Assembly: GCF_040605455.1 (NCBI RefSeq)
Contig: NZ_JBEXCV010000065.1
Span: 1 to 44,522 of the forward strand
Length of the DNA stretch: 44,522 nucleotides
Direction: 5' to 3'
DNA from: Embleya sp040605455
GTDB taxonomy: Bacteria; Actinomycetota; Actinomycetes; Streptomycetales; Streptomycetaceae
Positions 1 to 8,318 of the stretch are shown one piece after another. Both the position numbers and the translations under genes were made by a program. The notes under the pieces were generated by a model, which worked only from the letters and a program-made list of their open reading frames with translations, was not told the DNA's origin and searched no databases. Numbering within the stretch: position 1 is the stretch's first letter; every line of letters starts with the position of its first letter.

Positions 1-115
1 GCCGGTCGGCGCCGGCGACCGCCGCCGGCGCGAACGCGGCGAGTGCGCACAGCGTCGCGAGCAACCCCGCACCGATTGCTCCGGGGCGGATACGACGGCG
101 GATGGCGCTGTGCAT
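1..115 (-). CDS. N-terminus of an exported protein (runs off the window)
   Basis: Reading leftward from an ATG at 115, the frame is open to the window edge (38 codons). It encodes a classic export signal: an Arg-rich n-region (RRRIRP), a hydrophobic core (AGLLATLCALAAFAPAAVA), then an A-x-A-like cleavage region followed by GADR. This is what a Sec (or possibly Tat) signal peptide looks like, so the mature protein is probably secreted or envelope-attached. No mature domain is visible, so function cannot be assigned. The start was chosen because the signal peptide begins at this Met and a G-rich stretch lies 8-13 bases upstream. Confidence 0.6.
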   Translation of the reverse strand, partial: MHSAIRRRIRPGAIGAGLLATLCALAAFAPAAVAGADR

Positions 116-252
116 GGAGATGGACCCCCGGGTGGGCTGCGGCTGTCGATACCGGACGGCACCGGACGGCCCACCGCGGTCCCCGAATCACGGGTTCGGC
201 GGATTCCGCGCGCACGGCTTTTCCGGCAGCTCCTCAGCGCGGATGTTAGCGC

Positions 253-561
253 TCACAGGGAGCGACCGGGAGTGCCCCCGACGAGAAGATCACTCGATGG
301 AATTCGCTGGTCCGGGCCGCCCGTACGGGCGCGACCCGGCAAAGCTGACCATCCGTCAGATATCGCCGGCGGCGCCGCGGTCCGCATCGGCGCCGGTCCG
401 CCGGTCGGCGGCGGGTCGGGCGAGTCGACGGCCGGCGTCCGGGTCCGCTCCCGGGTTGCGGACCAATCCGCGCCGTCGCGCGTGTCGGCGCCGAATCGGG
501 GGCCGAGCAGGGCGGTTCCCACGACGAACAGGACCAGGGACCAGGCGACACACGCGTTCAC
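253..561 (-). CDS. small hypothetical membrane-anchored or secreted protein (102 aa)
   Basis: A GTG at 561 is preceded by GGGAG seven bases upstream. The product begins with a hydrophobic segment (residues about 5-21, VAWSLVLFVVGTALLG) and continues as a Pro/Arg/Thr-rich, low-complexity tail without recognisable domain or cysteines. It could be a signal-anchored small protein or an exported one. I recognise no family. It is the only frame between the flanking genes with both a ribosome site and a membrane segment, but the biased base composition makes false frames common here. Confidence 0.4.
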   Translation of the reverse strand: MNACVAWSLVLFVVGTALLGPRFGADTRDGADWSATRERTRTPAVDSPDPPPTGGPAPMRTAAPPAISDGWSALPGRARTGGPDQRIPSSDLLVGGTPGRSL

Positions 562-604
562 GACACACTCCCGGTGGCACGGTGGAATCGGCCTGCACGA
601 CGAC

Positions 605-710
605 CAGGCCAGTTTCCATTCTTCGCCCGACTGGCCTGCCCACAAAGAGCCAATCCCCAGGAGGTGGACTGTATTCGACGACCCGGGGGGATCGGATATG
701 GCGATCCCCC
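605..710. other. two perfect hairpins in an otherwise gene-free gap
   Basis: The gap 562-902 has no convincing gene. It holds two perfect inverted repeats: CAGGCCAGT (605-613) pairing with 630-638 across a 16-base loop, and GGGGGATCG (686-694) pairing with 702-710 across a 7-base loop. With the hairpin at 823-861 this gives three stems in a row downstream of the LLM oxidoreductase, in front of the small gene starting at 561. They may be stacked terminators, or leader structures of that small gene. Confidence 0.45.
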
Positions 711-822
711 GGCGCGAAGGGGTACCGACGCGGCATCGTGGCCTCAGGCTCCCGCCGGGCCCGGGACGGTACCGGCGGGGCGGCCGGCGGCGTGCACCTC
801 CCCCCAGTGCGCCGCCGAGGAA

Positions 823-861
823 GACGGGCCCGCGGGCATTCCCCCCGCTCGCGGGCCCGTC
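823..861 (-). terminator. hairpin terminator of the SDR/LLM operon
   Basis: A perfect 12-bp stem (GACGGGCCCGCG at 823-834 with 850-861) lies about 40 bases past the LLM stop codon in the direction of transcription. There is no clear U-tract, which is usual for GC-rich actinomycete terminators. Confidence 0.6.
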
Positions 862-902
862 GCCCCACTGCCAGGTCCGATCGACGGCTCGGCGCGCCCG
901 GT

Positions 903-1919
903 TCAGCGCAGCGCGAGCAGCACCTCCCGAATCCGCGCGTCCTGCGCCGGATCGGCGGGCAGCGGCACGGTGACCGCATCCGCCAGGCCGCCCCAGCGTG
1001 CTCGGATCAACGCGGGCAACTCCTCGTAGAGCCCCATCGGCACGAGCGTGTCGAGCACCTCGTCGGTGACGTGTCGGGCCAACTCGGACCAGTCGTCCCG
1101 GCGGATCATCAGCTGCAACCGGTCCTGGAGTTCGCCCCACCCGTACAGGTCGAGCGTGCCGCGATACGCGGGCGTCGAGTACAGGAACGCGAACAGCCGC
1201 CGCTGCCGCTCGCGTTCCGCGTGCAACACGGTCCGGTCCGGGCCCGCGATCAGTTGCGTGCCGGCGACGAGTTCGAACGCACGCGGGACCGCCGCACGGG
1301 CCAGGCCCTCGGCCACGGCGGGGCGGGCCACGGTATCCAGCCAGCGCGGGCCGGAGTTGGTGGGATGGGTGACCAGGCCGTCCGCGATTTCGCCGGCGAG
1401 CGCGCACATCGCCCGGCCGACCCCACCCAGCAGGATGCGCGGGGCGGTGGTGTCCGGATCCGGGCCGGGGTTGAAGTACGGCTGCATCCGGGTGAGTCGG
1501 TGATGCGGTCCCTCGTGCGCGGGTGGTTCGCCGGTCCGGAACGCCTCGAAGGCGGCCCGCACCGCGCCCACGTAGTCGCGCATCCGGGCCACCGGCGGCG
1601 ACCACGGCATCCCGTACCGGTCCTCGATGTTCTGCCGGACCTGACTGCCCAGGCCGAGTTGGAACCGGCCGCCGGAGAACCGGGCCAGGTCCCACGCGGC
1701 GTACGCGGTCAGCAGCGGCGAGCGCACGAAGGCCAGCGCGACCGACGTGCGCACCACGATCCGCTCGGTGTGCTCGAGTGCGAGCAACGCGACCGCGAAC
1801 GCGTCGTGCACCGTCTCGGCCACGTGCAACCCGTCGAAGCCGGCCGCCTCGGCCCGGCGCGCGTGCGCCGCCACCTCGCGCAGCGGCAGCCGCGGATCCA
1901 TCCCGGTGTAGACCCTCAC
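903..1919 (-). CDS. LLM-class F420-dependent oxidoreductase
   Basis: This 338-aa protein is a luciferase-like monooxygenase-fold enzyme (TIM barrel). Members of this class in actinobacteria normally use coenzyme F420 rather than FMN. The opening (VYTGMDPRLPLREVAAHARRAE), the AAWDLARFSGGRFQLGLG segment and the IEDRYGMPWSPP stretch match the MSMEG_2256-like branch (as I recall, TIGR03617). The substrate is unknown. It starts with GTG at 1919, which overlaps the TGA of the upstream SDR gene, so the two are translationally coupled and probably act on the same redox substrate. This is one of three LLM enzymes of different branches in the window. Confidence 0.85.
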   Translation of the reverse strand: MRVYTGMDPRLPLREVAAHARRAEAAGFDGLHVAETVHDAFAVALLALEHTERIVVRTSVALAFVRSPLLTAYAAWDLARFSGGRFQLGLGSQVRQNIEDRYGMPWSPPVARMRDYVGAVRAAFEAFRTGEPPAHEGPHHRLTRMQPYFNPGPDPDTTAPRILLGGVGRAMCALAGEIADGLVTHPTNSGPRWLDTVARPAVAEGLARAAVPRAFELVAGTQLIAGPDRTVLHAERERQRRLFAFLYSTPAYRGTLDLYGWGELQDRLQLMIRRDDWSELARHVTDEVLDTLVPMGLYEELPALIRARWGGLADAVTVPLPADPAQDARIREVLLALR

Positions 1920-2821
1920 CAGGCGAAGTCTTCGCCGACCAGGCCCTCGGACAGCGTCCACAACCGGGCGGCGTCCGCCTCGTCCAGCGCCCACGGCGCG
2001 TGCTCGGTGGTGATCGCGCAGTCCGCGAGGTAGACGCCGCCCACGTCCGCGAGTTCGCTCCCGACCGCCGCCCAGACCTGGGTCGCCGCGCCGCTTGCCA
2101 CCTGCTTGATCGGCGGCATGTTCGCGGCGGTGACCTTCCTCTGCAGATCGCGCCCGGCGTCGCGGGTCATATGCCGACCGAGGTTGGTCGCCACCATGCC
2201 CGGGTGCACCGCGAGGGACCGTACGCCGCGCCCGCGCAGCCGGCGATCCAGTTCGACGGTGAACAGGAGGTTCGCGGTCTTGGACGCGCCGTACGCCTGC
2301 CAGGGGTGGTAATCCTCGGGCGCGCTCTCGTAGTTGGGGTCGGCCCAGCGGATCCCGGACGCGACGTGACCGGCGGAGCTGAGGTTGACCACTCGCGCGC
2401 CCGGAACGAGGGTGGGCACCAGCAGGTTGGTCCACAGGAAGTGGCCCACATGGTTGGTGCCGAATTGCAGCTCGAAGCCGTCCGCGGTGCGGGCGAACGG
2501 AGTCGCCATCACTCCCGCGTTGTTGACGAGTACATCCAACCTCGGGAATCGCTCGCGCAGTTCGGCGGCGGCGGCGCGGATCGAGGCGAGCGAGGTGAGG
2601 TCCAGGACGGCGTACTCCACCTTCTCGGGCAGGTCCGCGACCGCCGCCCGACCCTTGTCCGCGTCGCGTGCGGTCAGCACCACGTGCGCGCCGGCCGCCG
2701 CGAGCGCCCGCGCGCTCTCCCGGCCCAGGCCGGAGGTGCCGCCGGTGATCACGATGGTGCGGCCTGTCGGATCGAGGCCCGCCAGGACCTCGTCGGTGGT
2801 GGTGTCGGGTCCGAATGGCAT
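1916..2821 (-). CDS. short-chain dehydrogenase/reductase (retinol-dehydrogenase-like SDR)
   Basis: This 301-aa classical/atypical SDR is an NAD(P)-dependent oxidoreductase. The cofactor motif TGGTSGLG is at residues 26-33, NNAG at 100-103, the catalytic serine lies in the VVNLSS segment (about 145-149), and the YGASK catalytic motif is at 177-181. The layout matches the actinobacterial group annotated as oxidoreductase or retinol dehydrogenase-like; the real substrate is unknown. ATG at 2821 has GGCGGAG about seven bases upstream. Its stop overlaps the LLM start (GTGA). A palindrome-like site lies about 20 bp upstream of the start, suggesting local repression. Confidence 0.88.
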   Translation of the reverse strand: MPFGPDTTTDEVLAGLDPTGRTIVITGGTSGLGRESARALAAAGAHVVLTARDADKGRAAVADLPEKVEYAVLDLTSLASIRAAAAELRERFPRLDVLVNNAGVMATPFARTADGFELQFGTNHVGHFLWTNLLVPTLVPGARVVNLSSAGHVASGIRWADPNYESAPEDYHPWQAYGASKTANLLFTVELDRRLRGRGVRSLAVHPGMVATNLGRHMTRDAGRDLQRKVTAANMPPIKQVASGAATQVWAAVGSELADVGGVYLADCAITTEHAPWALDEADAARLWTLSEGLVGEDFAW

Positions 2822-2840
2822 GGCACACTCCGCCGAGTAG

Positions 2841-2862
2841 ATGCTTGACTGTGTTGAGCACT
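2841..2862 (-). promoter_or_regulatory. candidate operator in front of the SDR/LLM operon
   Basis: An imperfect inverted repeat (TGCTTGAC-TGT-GTTGAGCA on the plus strand) sits 20-40 bp upstream of the SDR ATG. Six of eight arm positions pair. Its size and position suit a TetR-type repressor, but no such gene lies next to it. Confidence 0.3.
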
Positions 2863-3005
2863 ATGTGGCGGGTTTGCAAGGCCGTGAGGGCGGTCACGCC
2901 CCGGGAATGACGACGTGCACGGCCTCGGCCGGCGCTCCCGGTGGCGACTTGGACGAGAAGTACGCCGCCGAGGGCCTCAAGGCGATCGCCGGTCGGCTGA
3001 AGTAG
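2841..3005 (+). pseudogene. possible coding remnant (C-terminal scrap)
   Basis: A 54-codon frame (ATG 2841) has strongly GC-biased third positions, especially in its last 30 codons (segment ending GLKAIAGRLK). It reads like the C-terminal tail of a longer protein. It has no ribosome site and overlaps the SDR promoter region, so a remnant is likelier than a gene. I do not recognise the parent family. Confidence 0.22.
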
Positions 3006-3010
3006 CCGAC

Positions 3011-3044
3011 CGCCCGACGTGACCGAGCGCCCGACGTGACCGAG
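3011..3044. repeat. 17-bp perfect tandem duplication
   Basis: The unit CGCCCGACGTGACCGAG occurs twice back to back (3011-3027 and 3028-3044) in the gap between the SDR promoter and the small secreted protein gene. Confidence 0.9.
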
Positions 3045-3182
3045 TGCCGGGGGTGATCCCGGGCCGCGGGCGATCCCGGGTCGAGGGGACGAGGCCGAGG
3101 CCGAGGGGACGACGCACCGTTCCTCGCCCCTCGACTCCGGGGCCGCCGCCGGCGCCGGTGGTCCGCGGTGGGCGGTGCGCGG

Positions 3183-3386
3183 TCAGCCGAACACGACCGT
3201 GCCGTCGGTGTTGAAGACCGCGCTCTGGAAGGGCAGCAACAGTTGGGCCGGCAGGAAGCTGTCCGGCATCAGCGGCTCGCGGGGCGTCTGCGCGGCGCGT
3301 GCCGCAGGAATGTACAGCGAGGCCATCGACCCGAAAATGACCGCCGTGACGATCACGGCCGCCTTGCGGAATCCGTGCTTGACCAT
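3183..3386 (-). CDS. small secreted protein (67 aa)
   Basis: ATG at 3386 follows GAAGGG seven bases upstream; an in-frame ATG at 3440 has no ribosome site. Residues 1-32 form a signal peptide (VKHGFRK n-region, VIVTAVIFGSMASLYIPA core, ARA-A cleavage site), leaving a mature peptide of about 35 residues without cysteines, ending FNTDGTVVFG. It is probably released or wall-associated. I recognise no family. The hairpin and -10-like box upstream (3464-3504) suggest its own promoter. Confidence 0.6.
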   Translation of the reverse strand: MVKHGFRKAAVIVTAVIFGSMASLYIPAARAAQTPREPLMPDSFLPAQLLLPFQSAVFNTDGTVVFG

Positions 3387-3463
3387 GGAATTGCCCTTCA
3401 CCGGGGACGTCGGGGGAAACGAATCGGCGTCCCGCCGCACTCCGGAATTCCGGGCACGACTCC

Positions 3464-3504
3464 GCCGCGCCGCCCGGGGATTTCATGGCGGCGCGGCAAC
3501 TCTA
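3464..3504 (-). promoter_or_regulatory. candidate promoter and 5' hairpin of the small secreted protein gene
   Basis: On the minus strand TAGAGT (3504-3499) is a TAnnnT -10 box. Starting just downstream is a perfect 11-bp stem (3464-3474 with 3487-3497, 12-base loop), which would form at or near the 5' end of the transcript, about 80 bases before the ATG. The rest of the gap to 4020 shows no gene I can support; it contains a TGACGTCA palindrome near 3547. Confidence 0.35.
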
Positions 3505-4027
3505 GGGTTTTGTCGGCAAAGAAAAAGACGCCGTTCGCCCTCCCGGGTGACGTCATCGGTTGGCCCAGGGCCCAGGACACGCAATTTCACTCGGAAGGGT
3601 GAGGATTATGCGCCTGCGCGCTCCCGCACGTGTCCATGTCCTGTGCCGAGCGTTATTCGGGCCGCCCGGCACCGATTCGATCACGCAGCCAATGACGGGA
3701 CGCTCGCGGCGTGCGAATTCCGGTCGGGAAGTCGACATGGATCAAGCCGAACCGTCGGTGATGACCCTCGGGCCGTCGAAAACGCCGGCACCGTGGTCAC
3801 CCGCCGGAATCAGCCCGTGCGGCGGACCGCAGCGCGAGCCGCAGACGTCGACGGGAGGCTCCTGTGCGGGTTGCCGGCGGTCGGGGCGGTTTCGGGCGAT
3901 CCACCGGCGGTCGGGTCCGCGCGTCTGGTGGGTGGTTCCGGTCGGACAGCGGATCGCGGCCCACGATGGCCCGCGCGCCGTGCGCGGTCCAGGGTGTGAT
4001 CGGGTCGTCCGAACATCATTTTCTCGG

Positions 4028-4058
4028 TTGACAATTAGAATGGTTGTCCATGACAACC
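4028..4058 (+). promoter_or_regulatory. leaderless promoter and operator on the ABC exporter start codon
   Basis: TAGAAT (4036-4041) is a good -10 box and ends eight bases before the ATG at 4050; there is no ribosome site, so the mRNA is probably leaderless. A perfect 7-bp inverted repeat, GGTTGTC (4042-4048), CAT, GACAACC (4052-4058), covers the start codon. A further GACAA half-site lies at 4030-4034, over the -10 flank. The layout resembles MarR-type operators that block RNA polymerase; that assignment is inference. Confidence 0.55.
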
Positions 4059-7000
4059 GGACCCGCGCCAGGCCGCCCCGAACACGGCTGGCTGCGCCGC
4101 CTGATGGCCGCCTCGTGGCGGTACCAAAGCAGCGTGCTGATCGCGTTCGGCGCGTCCCTGCTGGGTATGGCCGTCACCGCGCTGGTCCCGCTGGTGCAGC
4201 GCAGGGTGGTCGACGACGCGGTCGCCGGCGAGTTGGGCGGGCTGCTGCCGCTGTCGGTGCTGCTGCTGGGCGCGGCCGTGGTGGTCTTCGGCTGTACGTA
4301 CACGCGGCGCTACGTCGGCGGCAAGTTGTCCCTGGACGTGCAGTACGACCTGCGTACCCGTATCTTCGGCGCGCTGTCCCGGCTGGACGGCGCGCGGCAG
4401 GACGAATTGCAGACCGGGCAGATCGTCAGCCGGGGGATCTCCGACGTGACGATGGTCCAGGGCTTCATGTCGATGATCCCGATGATGACGGGCAACGTGC
4501 TGCTCTTCGTCATCTCGCTCGGCGTGATGTTCTGGCTGTCGCCGCTGCTCACGCTGGTGTCGCTGGCGGTGGGGCCGGGGTTGTTCGCGGTGGCCTACCT
4601 GTCCCGGAAGCGGCTGTTCCCCGCCACGTGGCAGGCTCAGCAGGACGCCGCCGCGCTGGCCGGCGTCGTGGAGAGCGCGGTGACCGGGGTCCGGGTGGTC
4701 AAGGGCTTCGGGCAGGAGGAGCAGGAACTGCACCGGCTGGAGACGGCCGGCCGCAGGCTGTTCGCCTCCCGGGTGCGCTCGGTCAGGTTGAACAGTCGGT
4801 ACACGCCCACGCTCGCGGCGATCCCCGCGCTCGGCCAGGTCGGCGTGCTCGCGCTCGGCGGCTGGTTGGCGGTCCGGGGCGAGATCACCCTGGGCACATT
4901 CTTGGCCTTCTCCACCTATCTGGGCCAGTTGGTCGGGCCGGTGCGGATGCTCTCCGGCCTGTTGACGTTCGGCCAGCAGGCCAGGGCCAGCGTCGAGCGC
5001 ATCTTCGAGGTGATCGACTCCCAGCCGATCGTGACCGAGAAGCCGGACGCCGAGGTGCTGCCGGTGGTCGCCGCCTCGGTCGAGTTGACCGACGTGCGGT
5101 TCGGCTACGTCGCCTCGCGGCCGGTGCTCGACGGGTTGTCGCTGCGGGTGGAGCCGGGCGAGACGCTGGCCCTGGTGGGCACCTCCGGATCGGGCAAGTC
5201 CACCGTGTCGATGCTGCTGCCCCGGTTCTACGACGTGCAGTCCGGCGCGATCCTGGTGGACGGGCGCGACGTGCGGGATCTGACCTTCGACTCGCTGCGC
5301 TCCGCGATCGGGCTGGTGATGGAGGACAGCTTCCTGTTCTCGGACACCGTGCGGGCCAACATCGCGTACGGCCGGCCGGACGCGACCGAGGAGCAGGTGC
5401 TCGCGGCGGCGCGGGCGGCCGAGGCCGACGTGTTCATCCGCGAACTGCCCGCCGGCTACGACACGGTGGTCGGCGAGCAGGGGCTGACCCTGTCCGGCGG
5501 GCAACGGCAGCGGGTGGCGCTCGCCCGGGCGTTGCTCACCGATCCGCGGATCCTGCTGCTGGACGACGCGACCTCGGCGGTGGACCCCAAGGTCGAGGCG
5601 GAGATCCACGCCACGCTGCACCGCGTGATGGCCGGGCGCACCACGATCCTGGTCGCGCACCGCCGCTCGACGCTGCAACTGGCCGACCGGATCGCGGTGC
5701 TGGATCGGGGCCGGCTGGTGGACGTGGGCAGCCACGACGAACTGAGCGCGCGCTGCCCGCTGTATCGGCTGCTGCTGTCCGGGCCGGGCGAGGACGCGGA
5801 GGGTGTGGACGCGCACGAGCCGCTCGCGCTCGCCGAGCCGGTCGCGCCGCTCGCCGCGAGCGGGGTGACGCCCGCGCTGTGGGACCGCTCGGCGTCGACC
5901 GACCAGGTGCCCGTGGCCGCGCCGAGCGCGATCGCCCCAACCGGGACGGGCGGCGGCCCGCGCGGTTGGGCGGCGATGCTTCAGGCGACGCCGGAGTTGC
6001 TCGCCCAGGTGGACAAGCTTCCGCCCGCGACGGATCGGCCCGACGTGGACGACGCGCAGGCGCGTCGCTCCGACTCGGCGTTCGATCTGCGCTCGCTGCT
6101 GCGGCCGTTCCGGTGGGCGCTGTCGCTCGCCTTCGTCCTGGTGATCCTGGACACCGGCGCGCAACTCGCGCTGCCGGCGCTGATCCGGGACGGGATCGAC
6201 CGGGGCATCGACGACGGGGCGACCGGCGCGATCATGACCGTGTCGCTGATCGCCGTGGTGATCGTGGCGGCCGACTGGTTCGTCAACGTCGCCCAGGCGC
6301 TGATCGCGGGCCGCACCGGCGAGCGGTTGCTCTACACGCTGCGGGTGAAGACCTTCGCGCATCTGCAACGGCTGGGCCTGGACTATTACGAACGCGAGTT
6401 GTCCGGGCGGATCATGACCCGGATGACCACCGACGTGGACGCGCTGTCCACGTTCTTGCAGACCGGGTTGATCAGCGCGGTGGTCAGCGTGTTGACCTTC
6501 TTCGGGATCATGATCGCGCTGCTCGTGCTCGACTGGGAGCTCGGGCTGATCGTGATGAGTGTGCTGCCGATCCTGATCGCGGCCACCGTGGTGTTCCGGT
6601 CCAAGTCGTCCAAGGCCTACACGGAGGCGCGCGAGAAGGTCAGCGTGGTCAACGCGGACCTCCAGGAGAACGTCGCGGGGTTGCGGGTGTCGCAGGCGTT
6701 TCGCCGCGAGGGCCGCAACTCGGAGCGGTTCGCCGAACGCAGCGACGACTACCGCGCATCGCGGCTGCGGGCGCAGCGCTACATCGCGCTCTACTTCCCG
6801 TTCGGGCAGTTCCTGTCCAATGTCGCGGCGGGCCTCGCGTTGATCGTCGGCGCGCATCGGGTCGGCGGCGGGACGCTGTCGGCGGGTGCGTTGATCGCCT
6901 ACCTGCTCTACATCGACATGTTCTTCTCGCCGATCCAGCAGCTCTCGCAGGTCTTCGACGGCTACCAGCAGGCGGCGGTGGGGCTGCGCCGGATCCGCGA

Positions 7001-7907
7001 CCTGCTGCGCACGCCCACCACGACGCCGCCTGCTGCCGTGCCGGTACCGGTGCCGGCGAGCGGGCTCAAGGGGGCGATCACCTTCGAGAACGTGCGGTTC
7101 GCGTACAACGAACCCGCGTTCGTGGACGAGGACGTCGCCGCCGTCCCCGTTGCCACCCCGGCCGTCGTCGCCGCCGCCGAGTCGGGCGACGGCGGCACGG
7201 CGACAAGTTCGCCCGAGGTGTTGTCCGGCATCTCGCTGTACATCGAGCCGGGCGAGACGGTCGCGCTGGTGGGAGAGACCGGGGCGGGCAAGTCCACACT
7301 GGTCAAGCTGGTGGCCCGGTTCTACGACGTGACCGCCGGCGCGGTGCTGGTGGACGGGGTGGACGTGCGCGACTACGACCTCTCGGCCTACCGGCACCGG
7401 CTCGGCATCGTCCCGCAGGAGGCGTACCTGGCTCCGGGCAGCGTGCGGGACGCGATCGCGTACGGCCGCTCCGAGGCCACCGACGCCGAGGTCGAGGCGG
7501 CGGCCCGTGCGGTCGGCGCGCACGCCGCGATCGCCGAGCTGAACGGGGGCTACCTGCACGACGTCGGCGAGCGTGGGCGCAACCTGTCGGCGGGCCAGCG
7601 CCAACTGATCGCACTCGCCCGCGCCTACCTGGTCGACCCGGACATCCTCCTGCTCGACGAGGCCACCGCCGCGCTCGACCTGGCCACCGAGGCCGCGGTC
7701 ACCCGCGCGACCGAGGCACTCACCGGCCGCCGCACCACCCTGGTCGTCGCCCACCGCCTGACCACCGCCGCACGCGCCGACCGCATCGCCGTCATCGACC
7801 GAGGCCGACTCGTCGAACTCGGCACCCACACCCAACTCCTCACCCAGGCAGGCCCCTACGCCTCCCTCTGGGCAGCCTTCACCGGCACGAAGGAACACGC
7901 GGCATAA
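4050..7907 (+). CDS. fused two-half ABC multidrug-type exporter
   Basis: A single 1285-aa chain carries two complete type IV exporter halves: TM domain 1 (about 25-315), NBD1 (about 345-575), a 100-residue linker, TM domain 2 (about 685-975), NBD2 (about 1005-1280). It should export lipophilic compounds or drugs across the plasma membrane; the substrate is unknown. NBD1: Walker A GTSGSGKST 377-385, signature LSGGQ 481-485, Walker B with Asp506 in place of the catalytic Glu, and Glu425 in the Q-loop position. NBD2: Walker A GETGAGKST 1075-1083, Q1123, an atypical LSAGQ signature 1179-1183, catalytic Glu1204, His1235. So one ATP site is degenerate and one canonical, as in heterodimeric exporters. 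An Ala/Val-rich insert (about 1021-1055) separates the A-loop of NBD2 from Walker A. The start is ATG 4050; a TTG six bases earlier is unlikely. Confidence 0.93.
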   Translation: MTTGPAPGRPEHGWLRRLMAASWRYQSSVLIAFGASLLGMAVTALVPLVQRRVVDDAVAGELGGLLPLSVLLLGAAVVVFGCTYTRRYVGGKLSLDVQYDLRTRIFGALSRLDGARQDELQTGQIVSRGISDVTMVQGFMSMIPMMTGNVLLFVISLGVMFWLSPLLTLVSLAVGPGLFAVAYLSRKRLFPATWQAQQDAAALAGVVESAVTGVRVVKGFGQEEQELHRLETAGRRLFASRVRSVRLNSRYTPTLAAIPALGQVGVLALGGWLAVRGEITLGTFLAFSTYLGQLVGPVRMLSGLLTFGQQARASVERIFEVIDSQPIVTEKPDAEVLPVVAASVELTDVRFGYVASRPVLDGLSLRVEPGETLALVGTSGSGKSTVSMLLPRFYDVQSGAILVDGRDVRDLTFDSLRSAIGLVMEDSFLFSDTVRANIAYGRPDATEEQVLAAARAAEADVFIRELPAGYDTVVGEQGLTLSGGQRQRVALARALLTDPRILLLDDATSAVDPKVEAEIHATLHRVMAGRTTILVAHRRSTLQLADRIAVLDRGRLVDVGSHDELSARCPLYRLLLSGPGEDAEGVDAHEPLALAEPVAPLAASGVTPALWDRSASTDQVPVAAPSAIAPTGTGGGPRGWAAMLQATPELLAQVDKLPPATDRPDVDDAQARRSDSAFDLRSLLRPFRWALSLAFVLVILDTGAQLALPALIRDGIDRGIDDGATGAIMTVSLIAVVIVAADWFVNVAQALIAGRTGERLLYTLRVKTFAHLQRLGLDYYERELSGRIMTRMTTDVDALSTFLQTGLISAVVSVLTFFGIMIALLVLDWELGLIVMSVLPILIAATVVFRSKSSKAYTEAREKVSVVNADLQENVAGLRVSQAFRREGRNSERFAERSDDYRASRLRAQRYIALYFPFGQFLSNVAAGLALIVGAHRVGGGTLSAGALIAYLLYIDMFFSPIQQLSQVFDGYQQAAVGLRRIRDLLRTPTTTPPAAVPVPVPASGLKGAITFENVRFAYNEPAFVDEDVAAVPVATPAVVAAAESGDGGTATSSPEVLSGISLYIEPGETVALVGETGAGKSTLVKLVARFYDVTAGAVLVDGVDVRDYDLSAYRHRLGIVPQEAYLAPGSVRDAIAYGRSEATDAEVEAAARAVGAHAAIAELNGGYLHDVGERGRNLSAGQRQLIALARAYLVDPDILLLDEATAALDLATEAAVTRATEALTGRRTTLVVAHRLTTAARADRIAVIDRGRLVELGTHTQLLTQAGPYASLWAAFTGTKEHAA

Positions 7908-7980
7908 CACAGCCGGGGCCTCCGGCCGAGGTGGTCTCGATCACCCACACCCCGGAGACAACCGCAACCGCCAACCGGAC

Positions 7981-8250
7981 CAAAACCTCCAGCCCGCCCT
8001 GAGCCCACCTCGGCCGAAAGCCGGGCTCAGCCCGCCCGGCGCTTGAGGACGACGCTGCCCCTCGACCCACCACAGACACAAACCCAACCCCCGAACCGAA
8101 CCAAAACCCTCAGCCCGCCCGGCATTTGAGCCCACCTCGGCCGAAAGCCGGGCTCAGCCCGTCCGGCGCTTGAGGACGACGCTGCCCCTCGACCCACCAC
8201 AGGCACAAACGCGAACGCCGACCGGACCGAATCCTCCAGCCCGGCCGGCG
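7981..8250. repeat. long direct repeats with hairpins between convergent genes
   Basis: The gap 7908-8318 has no gene. A block beginning GAGCCCACCTCGGCCG at 8001 recurs at 8128 with over 80 nearly identical bases, and a third partial copy follows near 8236-8250 (AGCCCGGCCGGCGTTTGAGG). Each full copy carries a stem (GAGCCC...GGGCTC with inner CGGC/GCCG). The GGCGTTTGAGG-type words are familiar dispersed intergenic repeats of streptomycetes. Placed between convergent genes, the block probably serves as a two-way terminator. Confidence 0.75.
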
Positions 8251-8318
8251 TTTGAGGCCACACCAACCTCCCCGCACCACAGGCGCAAGCGCGAGTGCGT
8301 TTGAGGAGGACGGCTTAC

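Noticed and set aside
3609..4020. A plus-strand gene starting with an ATG at 3609 behind GGTGAGG
   Set aside because: The frame does not stop before the exporter and runs through it out of frame; its translation shows no domain.
4028..4033. TTGACA as a -35 box of the exporter promoter
   Set aside because: It lies only two bases before the TAGAAT -10 box, and a -10 at the proper distance would fall inside the coding sequence. It is better explained as part of the GACAA half-site.
4035..7910. A 1291-codon open frame antisense to the ABC exporter, and another long frame in a third reading frame (3560-8002)
   Set aside because: Both are by-products of strong G/C bias at third codon positions. 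Their translations are low-complexity Arg/Gly/His-rich and show no domain, while the exporter frame is fully motif-supported.
7930..8266. Several short minus-strand frames coding GRGAASSSSAGRAEPGF-like peptides
   Set aside because: They are translations of the intergenic repeat, without ribosome sites.
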